Shown: piece by piece, positions 12,101 to 23,075 of the stretch
Position numbering within the stretch: the first letter of the stretch is position 1
Layout: every line of letters starts with the position of its first letter
NCBI GenBank assembly: GCA_024138025.1
Contig: JAMXBD010002796.1
Span: 1 to 64,000 of the forward strand
Length of the DNA: 64,000 nucleotides
Reading direction: 5' to 3'
From: Combretum micranthum
Lineage: Eukaryota > Streptophyta > Magnoliopsida > Myrtales > Combretaceae
Program-made: the position numbers and the translations under genes
The notes under the pieces: generated by a model
Told to the model about the DNA's origin: nothing
What the model saw: the letters and a program-made list of their open reading frames with translations, nothing else
The model's database searches: none

Positions 12101-15100
12101 TACTTTGCAAATTTTACAAACTCCCTCTCCATTTCTCTCTAGTGTGTTGTGACACTCCCCTCCCCTATACACCCTCACACAACAAATTTTTCTTCAAGCT
12201 TTCTTGTTTCAAACCCTAAAAAGGTATAGATCTAAACTTTACTACCACAAAAACATGTAATGGCTAGATAATTCATGTGTGGATTCATAAAAGTCCCCAT
12301 AAGCTTCATGCTAGGGGACATGAAACCATTAGAACATGATGATCAAGCCATCACAAGTTATGGATATTATGTTTAAAGTTTATATTTTTATTATAATCAT
12401 AATGTATGTTCATCTAGTGATGATTTCATATAGGAATCTTGCTACTACATTATTGTCATGGTAGTATACTTCATTTCATACATCTAACATGACCATTACA
12501 CTTAGATCTAGCTTTTAAGCATTTATTCTTTTACATGATATTAAAGATCTCATGCATTTACTATGTTTAAGATGAATAAATGGTCAAAAAGATTTTTGTC
12601 TTATGTAAATGAATGATTTGTTATTTCTAAAAGTTAGGATATTTATGAAGATGAGCCAAAAAGCTCAAGAATAAATTTTGTTTCATCAAAATGAATTTTG
12701 TAAATTTGGATGGAAAAAGAGATGCATTTTGAAAACCTATTTATCAACTCCAAAACATGATTTTTATGTGAGAAATGAAGAGCTTATGGAATAGATAACA
12801 ATAGGAAATGATGTTAGCAAGTTAATGGTATATCTACTAAGAGAAATTGTCTAACAAGAAATATTTACAAAATAGAAAAATTTGGATCTTAGGATAGTTA
12901 CATGAAATTCGTAACTACTAAAAGAGGATATGTAAACACCTATTTTTCAAACTCAAAAATAGAAGTTTTATTAAGAAAATGAAGTCCTTAGGAGATAGGA
13001 AATGGAGCCTTTAATTTTAAAGTATTAAATAAGTTTTTCTTAAAGAAATCACTTAAAAACCATTTTTACAAAATTCGGATCTAGGAATAGCCAATATTTA
13101 AACACTTGTTTACAAAGTGTAAAATGAGGATTTTTGTTGAAAAATGAAGACCTTAAGGAGTAGATATGGTAAAGACTTAATTTTAGCAAGAATAAATAAG
13201 TTTTATTAAGGAAAATCTCTAAAACAAGTGTGGCTTGTCAATAACACAAAACTAGACTTACTAGGTTAAGTATTCATGATAGCTTGTAAAGTAGAAGTTT
13301 CCAAGAGTATTCTCTAATAGAATATCATCATGAACATGCATATAGGAAGCTCATAACATACCATTCTTGATAGTAAATTGTTAATATTGCATGCATATTT
13401 GGCATGGATAGTAGAAATATCATAATTCCTCACAAAAACAATTTCGAAAATGAATGTTCGGATACTGACAAGAACTCTTGGGATCTTTTCGAGACAAAAT
13501 TTTTCAAAATTGAGATATTATATTAGAATTAGATAGATCTTTCAAAGTAGATAGGAATCGGTATATAATTTGCGAAATTTCGAGTTAAATTGATTAATTT
13601 ATGGCCATTTTAAGTTAAAATTTCCAATAATGACAAGAATGACGAACTTAATAGTTTTTATGAAATAAAATGGATTAGTTATGAGTTAAAATACTCATTT
13701 GGGTATTTCTTTCGTTTAGGAGACTTGGGTCCCAAGGATCCGTTACCATCGAATTATTATTACTAAGAGACCGGTGACTAATGATCGAGTGATTATTACT
13801 TCCTAATTTCATTTCTTGCTTGTGTTTGTAGCAATTAGTTGCACTAGATTATGAGACAAAAGATAAAATGAAATTGCATGATGGGAATTATGGGGGATTA
13901 TGTATGCTTATTGATGAGTTGTGAAATTAAGATAAGAATATTGGAATCGGGTGATTAACTTATGCTTGTTAAAGTATTATAGGGTTGATTGTTTGCGAGT
14001 TTGGTTGATCACTTAAAAATTTGTATTAACAATTATTCGGATTAATAAATTAATATGGACATAATCACTTCACGATGGGGATGGAACATTAGCATATGTT
14101 GGTTACTCATGATCCTTAAATGGTTAAAAGTTGTTGGTTGATCATAATCTATAAACGACATAAATGAGTTGGTTGATCGTGATCCATAAATGGCATATTA
14201 ATTCAACGGTAGTACCGCAGTATCTGTTGATCTGCTAACCCCGAATGGAGGGCATAAATCCATTCACATATGATTTCTGGTTGATCATATGATTGTTGTT
14301 CATGTTGTTGATGTATTCCATATGGTTGGATAAATAACTTGATTGAATGATTTGATATGATGTCTTTATGGAAGTATTTACTCACTAAGCTAGTGTAGCT
14401 TACACCTCCACAGCTTTTTCTTATTACAGTATTCCTATTATGGTTAAGGCCGAGACATCCTACCGAGTAGGTATAGGAATTAGGAGTTTCCATTAGAAGT
14501 TTATGTTTGATTTTGTATAGACTTTCATAGGAAACCCTAATATTTATTGGATGACTGTAAAAGACCACGTTTAAACTTAATGTTCTTTTGTGGGGGAATG
14601 CCCCTAGAAATTTTGTAACCAATTATGTGAACTCATGGTTTATATTCTGATGCTTATAGTATGGCAAATTAAACTATTTATCTCGATTGGTTCATATATC
14701 CTATTGTCGTAAAGGTACGCCTTGCATCTGTACAAGACTTTGGAACAATTATGGTAGCAATTCCTAAGTCTATATAGCTTGCGGCGGACTGTTATATTTA
14801 GACTACCCTACGGGGCATGACAATAAAACCTATCAATCTTAACATAATCATACATATATACATATATTTCAGCACACCCATATATAGACACACACACACC
14901 TATACAATAAATTCATTAAATCAACAACTCTTATAACATATATATTTATACATGCTCATTTTGTTTTTCATGCATACATATACATATAGTAATCAATACT
15001 TAAATCTGAGTTTATTTTTAGTAATTTACATGAATCTAAATGTCATTAACATTATTAAACAAATTAATTATAATTACTTACTTAAATTAGCAAAATTAAC

Positions 15101-16215
15101 CAAATAGTCTTCTCTACTACTACTACCATGCTTTGATAGTGCTTCTGATGATAATCCCCAATTTAATCTTGGATTTTCCCTTGAAATACAACCTAAGAAT
15201 TAATTGAAGTAAAGAATAGATTTATGGAAGAAATTGAGTGATTAAATGATGGAGAATCATAAATTTCCTTACCTATTAGATGTTCGATTTAAAAAGGGAT
15301 TATTGATGGATTGTGTACAATTTTTGGTGTGTTTTAGAGAGTTTTTCTTAAGAGGACATAAGGATTGGGGCTATTGAAAATGGGTTGGGAATTAGGGTTT
15401 TCTAAGGTTCCTTTTTTTTTTTTTTTTTTTTTTTTTAATTTTGGGTCTTGTAATTTCCATTAGGTTTAAGGGCATTTTGGTCCTTTTATTTGAATAGTTT
15501 AGGGGCATTTTAGTTCTTTCATATCCTTTGAATTCTCTAGATTTATGAGATACTTTCTTGTGTTCACATTGTGTAGATATTTAAGGGGCATTTTGGTCAT
15601 TTCCTGATGTGGAATTCTTCTTGAATTGGTTAAGGTCATTTTTGTTTTTTCACATGTTAGATTTTTCTAGAAATTAAGGAATAATAATATGTGTGGTGGT
15701 ACATGTTAAGTTTATGTTCTTATGTGCTTGATTTCATGGACTTATGGGCTTTGGTTTATGGTAATGGGATTTTCTAAAATTGGGCTTGAGCTAGGTTAAT
15801 GGACTTGACCTTTTGATGCCATGAATTAGCCACTTAGATTATGGGTTTTGGTCATTAGAATTGAATTTATGAAGTAAAGAAAGAAAATTAGCTACTTGGC
15901 ATTAGAAATTAGGTTTATGAATTCTAATTGAAAGAAAATTGATATCTCACTTGAATTTAGAAGTTTGGGGGCTTAGGAAATGATATTTAAAAAAAATATT
16001 TAGTTTTAAATTTCTAATATTTAAGAACTTAGGCTCAAATGGCTAAATTGATGATTTAGGGTTTTACGCGATTGAACTTGACGAAATTCAATTAACTAAA
16101 CTATCTAAATTTAATTACTAAGTTAAAATTTAAAATAAAGTCTAAAACTACCCACATTTTATAGTGTTAAATTATCATATCTCTAATTTAGGTTGGTAAA
16201 ATTCGAGGTATTTCA
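8898..16215 (-). mobile_element. Solo LTR, minus strand, TSD TGCAT
   Basis: In + orientation it begins TGTCACGCCC and ends TATTTCA, the reverse complement of a TGAAATA...GGGCGTGACA LTR. TGCAT sits on both sides (8893-8897 and 16216-16220), a perfect 5-bp TSD, so this is a complete LTR left by recombination. Its own length is about 3.85 kb once the nested solo LTR at 11358-14822 and its TSD copy are removed. A run of about 25 T lies near 15412-15436. No coding capacity. Confidence 0.85.
11358..14822 (+). mobile_element. Family-T solo LTR, TSD ATAAA
   Basis: It starts TGTAAGCCTCGG and ends GGGGCATGACA, flanked on both sides by ATAAA (11353-11357 and 14823-14827). Length is 3465 bp, almost the same as the 3' LTR of element A at 23076-26543, with which it aligns throughout (start, AT-run promoter zone near 12044-12069, repeat units at 12735-13240, core at 13540-13620, CTCACTAAGCTAGTGTAGCTTA near 14380). 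The matching TSD shows it is an independent solo LTR and not the 5' LTR of element A. Confidence 0.9.
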
Positions 16216-16220
16216 TGCAT

Positions 16221-16620
16221 ATAATTCCACAATAACACAACTAATACACGGCCTCATCTATCTCCTTGTGTTCTTCTATGTTCTTTGTGTATATGATGTG
16301 TTAAATGAAAAATGGGACAAACACAACCCAATATAATACATCATGTTTCTATTTTAAAGAGAAGCACGACATGAACACGACTTGTTATATTATGCTGCGC
16401 TCTTGTTAAAACGAAACACACTCTGATCATCGCTTTATGTTTTTATTTAAAGAGAAGCATGACTAAAACACAACCTAATGTATCATGCCGTGCTTCTCCT
16501 TAAAACAAAACACAGCTCGATTTCACATCATATTTTTCTTTTATTTTTAACTTAAAGAGAAACACTATTGAAACACAGCCCCATGTATCTTACTTGCTTC
16601 TCTCTGAGTTGAATTTATAA
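16221..16620 (+). mobile_element. Family-G LTR L1, continued: hairpin-word region
   Basis: After the TGCAT duplication L1 resumes here. The segment is built from diverged repeats of AAAGAGAAGCACGAC-type words (16356, 16449, 16555) and their inverse TGCTTCTC-type words (16490, 16597). The inverse word also occurs at 8871 before the interruption. It stops at about 16620, directly before the first ORF of element A. No 5' LTR or primer-binding site of element A is visible at this junction. Confidence 0.55.
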
Positions 16621-16627
16621 GTGAAAC

Positions 16628-17521
16628 ATGTTGTATATTGATCACCCAACCCCAACCCCTCCAGATTTTCGAGTATGGATCACCATAGGACCCTTGTATG
16701 TATATGCTCATGATAATCTTTCTGACCATCATGATTGGAATATAGCAGATGCCTATAATCACATAGTATGGCATGCTGTGTACTTAGATATTCTCCCACC
16801 TCACATGAACATCCCACCTCTACCAGCTAGATATGTAGGCATGCAGTTGAACAATGCACCTGTGCCGAGAGAAAGTAATGAGATTGAGGAAGTAGAAGAG
16901 GAAGAAGAAGAAGAGGAGGAGGAAGATGATCCTGAGGAGGACCCTAATTGGGCAGAGAATGTGGTACCAAGGACCCCTACCCCTCCCATAGAAATGGAAG
17001 AAGATATGAACCCTGAGCCTAATCAAGTCATTTGGGATTTCAACCAAGACTTAAAGATTCCCGATAGTGGAAGAAGAGAGCTTGAAATAGATCCCTTAGT
17101 ATGGAGAGATGTCTGTATTGAAGGTGAACGCCCTCCAGTGATAAATGAGAGAAATCTTGAACCCGTGGTCCCGGAACTAATGGAAGTAGAGACTGAGGAA
17201 GAGATGATTAGGCAGGAATCCTGGCAGACAGTAGACCGGTTATGGGAAGAGGCAGGAAGAGAACTTGGGAAAGAGGAAAATCAAGAGAATGAGCAAGGAG
17301 TGAGAGTTAGTGAAGGGGAAGTGAACCCGGAGGAAGATTAAGGAGTGGAAAGAAATGAGGAAAGTGAAGAGCATGACCATGAAGCTTTAATCCGACCCAC
17401 TAGGAGGAGGAGATTGACTGTGAGAGAGTATCTCAGCAAGTTTGTCCATTAGGATGACGGTAGTTCTTCTAGTAGGGGACGGCTCCCTAGCCCGACCCCT
17501 GACAATCCAAGTGAAGATTGA
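16628..17521 (+). pseudogene. Unrecognised acidic ORF upstream of gag in element A (two internal stops)
   Basis: The first ATG in frame follows an in-frame TGA at 16622. The reading frame runs 237 codons to a TAA at 17339, then continues clearly in the same frame to a TAG at 17450 and a final TGA at 17519-17521, about 297 codons in all. The first 80 residues are rich in Pro, Tyr, His and Trp. Residues about 85-105 are a nearly unbroken Glu/Asp run, and further acidic patches follow. A basic stretch (four Arg in a row) occurs beyond the first stop. I see no zinc knuckle, signal peptide or membrane segment. It sits where the leader between the 5' LTR and gag would be. Extra ORFs in that position are known from Ogre-type Ty3/gypsy elements, but here the downstream pol is chromovirus-like. 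The function is unknown and I do not recognise the family. Both internal stops could come from one C-to-T change in a Gln codon. Confidence 0.55.
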
Positions 17522-18101
17522 GAAGTAGGAAGCTAGTTTAACCCATAGAGTCCAAATAAATTTTTTTTTTTTTGTTTTGTTTTTAGTAGGCAATGCGGGA
17601 TGCCAATTTGCCTTAGGTTTCCTTAGATGGTTTAATGCTTTGTTCCTTTCTTTTCTTGTAGCTTTGTTTTGTTATTGGCTAGAAAGATGATGTCTAGGAC
17701 TAAGATTAGATTAGTGGTTTGCCAAATTTTGTGAATTGAAAAATTCCAATGTAATTCCTTATATGGCTCGCTAAAGTAATGAAGATGTTATATTTCAAAG
17801 GAAGGAAATTATTATTCTTTTATGAACAAGCAGGCTATGCATTAGCTATAAATGGCATTAATCACATATCGTCGCATGAGCACTCATTCATTCATACCAT
17901 TATTCTGAACTTGTGAATTTATTTCTATATATGAGTTCCTTTGTTTTCTGGTTTCTTTATGATTATATGAAGTTTCATAAGATTGATTTACATTTTAGAA
18001 ATTACGATTTCTCGAATTTCCTAAAAGTCACGAACCTTGTTTGATGAATTAATTTTTACAAAATTAAAAACGTCAAGAAGACACTAAAACTTACTAAATA
18101 A
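17522..18101 (+). other. Non-coding spacer between ORF1 and gag
   Basis: AT-rich, with a T-run near 17562-17572. No conserved reading frame was seen. A frame-0 stop at 18099 lies just before gag-like coding begins. Confidence 0.5.
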
Positions 18102-19505
18102 TGTGCAAACAGACGAAACCGACGGATTCGCAATGGGGAGCAGGAACCTCTCCCGAACGAAGTCGACCAACCTGCTATATCCCAACCAAACCAATAGGGA
18201 GTAGCACCCCAAAATCCACAAAATGATATGATGAATGTGATTGGGCAGTTGGCCAATCTTCTAAACACATTCATCCAGAACCAAAATCAAAATCAGAACC
18301 TGCAGCAAGGACAAAGTGTCAGGGATTCTGCTCCGCTACCACCACCACCACCACCCGCAGATCATCGAGAAGTGACTGCCGAAGTCCCCATTCCATAGGA
18401 GGAGCATTCTTATAACACACCGTTACCACCACCTCCACTATATCGAAGGTCTCATTGAAGCTCCTTACCGGACTTTATAAAGAGTAACCCGTATTTTGAC
18501 GAGGCATTCGGTAAGCTCGATGAAGCCGAGGACTGGCTGGCTCAAATAAAGCACTCCTTTGCTGCTTATGAGATTCCACCATACTTGCAATTGGAATATG
18601 GGACGTATATGTTAAGTTATAATGCAAGAGTCTGGTGGGACTCCAAAAGAAGAGGCTTAGCTCCACCCGTTACATGGGAGTCCTTCCGTCGGGAATTCTT
18701 AGAGAATTATTTTCCCTCAATTTTAAGAGTGAAATACAGTGCAGGCTTCTTGCATATCAAGCAGAGAGGTAGAATTATGGAACAATATGAGACCGAGTTC
18801 ACTGATCTACTATAATATGCACTCGATTCCTTTAGGGATAGCGAGGAGTTGAAGAAACAAGTATTTTTGGGAGGTTTAGATGAGGGTCTAATGATTAAAC
18901 TGGAAGAATTTGGAATGAAAACCTACCCAGAGCTAGTAGAAAAGGTTCGAGTGATTGAAGGAGCCAAGAAGAGAAAATACTAGGAACCTAACAAAAGAGT
19001 GTTCGGAAGGAGGCCGTTTGATTCCTCAAGTTCAGGGTTTAAGGGAAAAAGGTATAAGCCATATCATGGATTTAAGGACAATGTTAGTGGGAGGCCGAAT
19101 CAATCAAAGGCCAGTATCACTTACTGGAAGTGCAAGGAGGCCCATTTCCTTAGGCAATGCCCGCAGTTGAGGGATAAGTGTTACTATTGTGGTGAATTTG
19201 GCCACATGGTCTACGCATGTCTGAAGAAAATGGTAGTGACCTGCTTTCTCTGTAAAGAAAAAGGGCACCTGGCCTCTGAATTCTCGCAAAGGTAAAGTGT
19301 GGCCGCTCGACTTTTTGGGACTTCGAGCAATGCTAACACCATGAGACTAGCGAATAAGAGTGAAAGCCGTGCAGCATTAGTTATGCATGAGATAAGACTC
19401 TACAATTTCGAGGGCCAGTGGATGGTTGAGGAGGATGACGATGAGGATGTGGAGTTGGTCGCCCTGGACCAAGGAGATGGCATGGATAGTAGCCTAGTGA
19501 CAGGT
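18102..19505 (+). pseudogene. Decayed gag of element A (chromovirus)
   Basis: Gag forms the virus-like particle in which the element's RNA is copied. One frame carries, in order, an Arg-rich start, Asn/Gln- and Pro-rich linkers (about 18240-18440), the retrotransposon gag domain (about 18460-18960, with ARVWWDS and a PxxWxxFxxxFxxxYFP pattern), and a zinc-knuckle region. One knuckle is intact, Cys-X2-Cys-X4-His-X4-Cys at 19179-19220. The following one (19242-19283) has lost its last Cys to Phe, and the one before is incomplete. In-frame stops are at 18195, 18396, 18456, 18813, 18981 and 19293, with a terminal TAG at about 19506. The start codon is not clear. Most stops are one C-to-T step from Gln or Arg codons. 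It is non-functional. Confidence 0.85.
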
Positions 19506-19639
19506 TAGTAACAAAACCCTCTTAAGTTAAAAGTTCTTTATTTAACAGTTTTCTGTAAGGAATTAAAACTTGTAAAAGGGGAAGCTACAATCTAAAACCT
19601 CCAAATAAGCAGTAGTGAGAGTGTTTTAGGATCAAGTAG

Positions 19640-20115
19640 TGATGGATGTTTGTTGACCACAGGGCACATACGAGTGAATGAAATTGAGGCTTATGTTTTG
19701 TTTGACATAGGAGCAATCGTTCGTCACCACTAGTTTGGCTGGGCGACTTGGATTACCTATACCCACAACTACCGCTAGCCTGAGAATTAAAACACCTACT
19801 GGAAGTGTCGTGTCAACTCAGGAAGTAATGAGGGATTGTCCATTGGAGATCCAAAGGCATCACTCTAGGAGTGATTTGATAATATTGGAGATGAATAAGT
19901 ACGAAGTTATACTTGGCATGAACTGTTTAAACAAGGTTAGAGCTGTAATGGATTGCCAAAAGAGGATGGTAAACTTCAATGATCAATCAGGAAAAGGAGT
20001 GGAGTTCATGGGAGAAACCATAGTTCTAAGAAAGCTTGGGTTAAATTCTTTTGAGTTGATGTTGTAAGATGAAGAGATAGTGTCTATCGAAAGTATTTTG
20101 GATCAGGAGGAAACT
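19640..20115 (+). pseudogene. Aspartic protease remnant of element A
   Basis: Retropepsin-type protease region that would cut the polyprotein. The catalytic Asp-Thr/Ser-Gly triad reads Asp-Ile-Gly at 19704-19712, so the middle residue is lost. A frameshift follows within about ten bases, and coding continues in another frame from 19735 (YEVILGMNCL near 19900 is the typical second half of the domain). Stops occur at 20065 and 20116. It lies between gag and RT as expected for Ty3/gypsy pol. Confidence 0.8.
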
Positions 20116-20129
20116 TAGGAGGAAAAGGA

Positions 20130-21018
20130 CATACCAGTGGTAAATGAGTATTTGGATGTGTTTCCAGAAATCTTACCTGGGTTACCACTGAAAAGAGAAA
20201 TTGACTTTGAAATTGTGTTGGCTCCAGATACCGAACCAATATCTAAGGCACCATAACGGATGGCACCGGCTGAGTTAAAGGAGCTAAAGACCCAACTACA
20301 GGAACTCTTAGATCCAAAATTCATAAGACCAAGTGTGTTGCCATGGGGCACACCTGTCCTATTTGTAAAGAAAAAGGACGGATCTATGAAATTATGTATC
20401 GATTATCATGAGCTAAACAAGGTTACAGTCAAGAATCGATACCCCTTACCGAGGATTGATGATTTGTTTGATCAGCTCCAAGGAGCATGTGTGTTCTTAC
20501 GCATTAATTTGTGCTCAGGATATCATCAGCTAAGTATAAAGCCTGAGGATGTACCAAAGATGGCTTTTCGTACCCGTTATGGACATTACGAATTTATGGT
20601 GATGTCATTTAGACTTACTAATGCACCAGCTACATTTATGGATCTTATGAACAGGGTCTACAAGCCACTTTTGGATAGGTGTGTAATCGTCTTCATAGAT
20701 GATATTTTGATATACTTTAAGAATAAAGAACAACATGAGGAACATCTTTGAATGGCATTACAAACTTTAAGGGAAAACAAGCTGTACGCCAAGTTATCCA
20801 AATGTGACTTTTGGTTGGATAGAATATCTTTTCTTGGACATGTTGTAATAGGAGAAGGGATATCAATTGACCTAGAAAAGATTAAGGCTATAGGGGAGTG
20901 GAAACAGCCACAAACAGTTACCGAAGTAAGAAGTTTTCTAGGATTGGCTGGCTATTATCACAAGTTTGTGAAAGATTTTTTGAAGATAGCTAAGCCACTG
21001 ACTCAATTGACACAATAG
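20130..21018 (+). pseudogene. Reverse transcriptase remnant of element A
   Basis: Copies element RNA into DNA. The sequence shows the linker to RT (YLDVFPEILPGLP), then [21 protein letters not shown], a GYHQL motif, [12 protein letters not shown] and the catalytic FIDD at 20692-20703 (the YVDD-type box). It continues through FLGHVV, a [13 protein letters not shown] block and PLTQLTQ. The frame is broken by TAA at 20254, TGA at 20749 and TAG at 21016. Both active-site Asp codons remain. This is a Ty3/gypsy RT, closest in style to Tekay/Del chromoviruses. Confidence 0.9.
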
Positions 21019-21028
21019 AGCGAAAAGT

Positions 21029-21480
21029 TTGTTTGGACGAATTAAAAAGAATAGAGTTTCTAGGATTAAAGCAACGTTGGTATCGGCACCAATCTTAGTT
21101 CTGCCAGACCCAGAAAAGTCCTATACGGTACATAATGACGCTTCAAGGAATGGTCTTGGATGTGTGCTAATGCAAGAAGGAAAGGTTATTGCCTATGCCT
21201 CTCAACAGTTAAAACCTCACGAGCAGAACTATCCTACGTATGATCTGGAATTGGCCGCAGTTGTCTTTGTCTTAAAACGTTGGAGACATTATTTGTATAG
21301 GGAAAGGTGTGAAGTATACATGGATCACAAAAGTCTTAAATATTTATTCACACAGAAGGAATTAAATATGAGGCAAAGAAGATGGTTGGAACTGATAAAG
21401 GACTATGATTTAGGAATAAATTACTGTCCAGGGAAAGTGAATGCAAATGCAGAGTTGCAGATGCACTAAGTAGGAAAAGT
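21029..21480 (+). pseudogene. RNase H remnant of element A
   Basis: Removes the RNA strand of the RNA-DNA hybrid. The frame holds VHNDAS (catalytic Asp), [41 protein letters not shown] (catalytic Glu) and [18 protein letters not shown] (catalytic Asp), ending in [19 protein letters not shown]. It is joined to RT through a frameshift near 21045 and leaves frame again near 21440. Catalytic acids are intact, but the reading frame is not continuous with its neighbours. Confidence 0.88.
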
Positions 21481-22835
21481 TATGGAGAAGTAGTTGCTTT
21501 AATCACAAGTCAAATAGATCTAATCAGAGATTTTGAGAAGCTGAGAATTGAGTTCGTAGACCAAAGTGCAGAGATTGAAATAGCTAATATGGTATTGGAA
21601 CCAACATTGATTGAAAGGATCAAAGAAGCCCAAAGGTATGATGAATTAATACAAAGGATTAAAAAGGAAACTCAAGAAGGAAAATACATGGACTTTGCAA
21701 TAGATGACGAGGATGTGGTCAGAATGAAGGGCAGATTGTGTGTGCCCGAAGATGGGGAATTAAGAAAAGAGATAATGAGTGAAGCCCACAACTCCGGTTA
21801 TACTATGCATCCTGGAGGTATCAAGATGTACCAGGACTTGAAAAGCCACTACTGGTGGAATGGCATGAAAAAGGATATAGCAGATTATGTAATGAAGTGC
21901 CCGATCTGCCAACAAGTGAAAATAGAACACCAAAGGCTAGGAGGATTATTAAAGCCTTTACCCATCCCCGAATGGAAGTGGGATCAGATATCCATGGACT
22001 TTGTGTGTGGTTTTCCAAAAACTTCCTTGAGTTGTGATGCAGTATGGGTAATAGTGGATCAATTAACTAAGTCAGCGCATTTCTTACGCATAAACATGAC
22101 CTATTCAATGGACAAGTTGGCTAAGATCTATATTCAAGAGATTGTATGGCTACATGGCATACCAGCAGAAATCATTTTAGATAAGGACCCGAGGTTCATG
22201 TCCAAGTTCTGGACAAGTCTATAGAAGAGTTTGGGTACAAAGTTGCACTTTAATACGACATACCACCCTCAGACCAATGGACAGTCTGAGCGGACAATCC
22301 AAACCTTGGAAGACATGTTAAGAGCCTATGTTTTGGAATTCAGAGGGAACTAAGATAACCATATAGCCCTCATTGAATTTGCTTACAACAACAGCTACTA
22401 CTCAACTGTTTAGATGCTACCCTACAAAGCCCTATATGGACGGTGTTGTAGGTCCCCTCTGTTTTGGGATGATATGGAAAAACTTGCTATCGGGCTAGAA
22501 TTGGTACAAGAAGCGGTCGATAAGGTGAGGGTGATCCAATGAAAAATGATAGAAGCTTAAGACAAGCAAAAGAGTTGGGCAGACTTGAAAAGAAAAGAAC
22601 TCGAGTTTAAAGTAGGCGACCATGTGTATCTAAGGATAAGTCCAATTAAGAGCATAAGAAGGGTACGTACACAAGGAAAGTGGAGCCCGAGATACATTGA
22701 ACCGTTTAAAATCTTGGAAAGAGTTGGAGACTTAGCGAACCGGCTAACCCAACAACCAAACTTATTAGGAGTTCACAATGTGTTCCACGTATCGGTATTA
22801 AGGAAATATGTACCCGACCCTAAAAAGATTGGAAC
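21481..22835 (+). pseudogene. Integrase remnant of element A
   Basis: Inserts the cDNA into the genome. An N-terminal His-His-Cys-Cys zinc site is visible (HNSGYTMHPGG ... CPICQQ, about 21787-21912). The catalytic core keeps all three acids: Asp at 21997, Asp at 22180 and Glu at 22288, spaced D-X60-D-X35-E. A GPY/F-like module follows at about 22585-22800 (RYIEPFKILERVG), with the Gly changed to Glu. Stops occur at 22222, 22411 and several points up to 22560. A frameshift near 22830 separates it from the chromodomain. Confidence 0.9.
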
Positions 22836-22839
22836 CCAT

Positions 22840-23062
22840 TCAGCTGAAAGAGAATTTGACCTATGAAGAACATCCCATGAGGATTCTAGATAAGAAAACC
22901 CAAAAGCTTCAGAGCAAAGAAATTCAGTACGTTAAGGTATTGTAGAGAAACCATGCTTCCGAGGAAGCTACTTGGGAAGCTGAAGAGGAGATTCGGAGAA
23001 AGTATCCCGAGTTATTCGAAAGACAAGGTATGTCAGTTCAATTTGAGGACAAAACTCTGTTT
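22840..23062 (+). pseudogene. Chromodomain at the integrase C-terminus, element A
   Basis: Chromodomains let chromoviral integrase target modified nucleosomes. Here the frame reads RILDKKTQKL, a VKVL followed by a stop at 22943, RNHASEEATWEAEEEI and RKYPELF, the pattern of the Tekay/Del clade. The stop lies where a Trp is usual; TGG to TAG would explain it. The frame ends at the TAA inside the start of the 3' LTR. Confidence 0.82.
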
Positions 23063-23075
23063 AAGGTGGGAAGGT
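23063..23075 (+). other. Polypurine tract of element A
   Basis: AAGGTGGGAAGG at 23063-23074 sits one base before the TG that opens the 3' LTR, the normal place for the plus-strand DNA primer. It is interrupted by one T. Confidence 0.75.

Noticed and set aside
14203..14622. 139-codon minus-strand ORF
   Set aside because: It is antisense within the terminal third of a family-T LTR and is not preserved in the aligned copies at 25930-26340 or 50120-50560.
16801..17047. Minus-strand ORFs with Ser or Phe runs
   Set aside because: They are shadows of the Glu-rich run of the plus-strand ORF at 16628.
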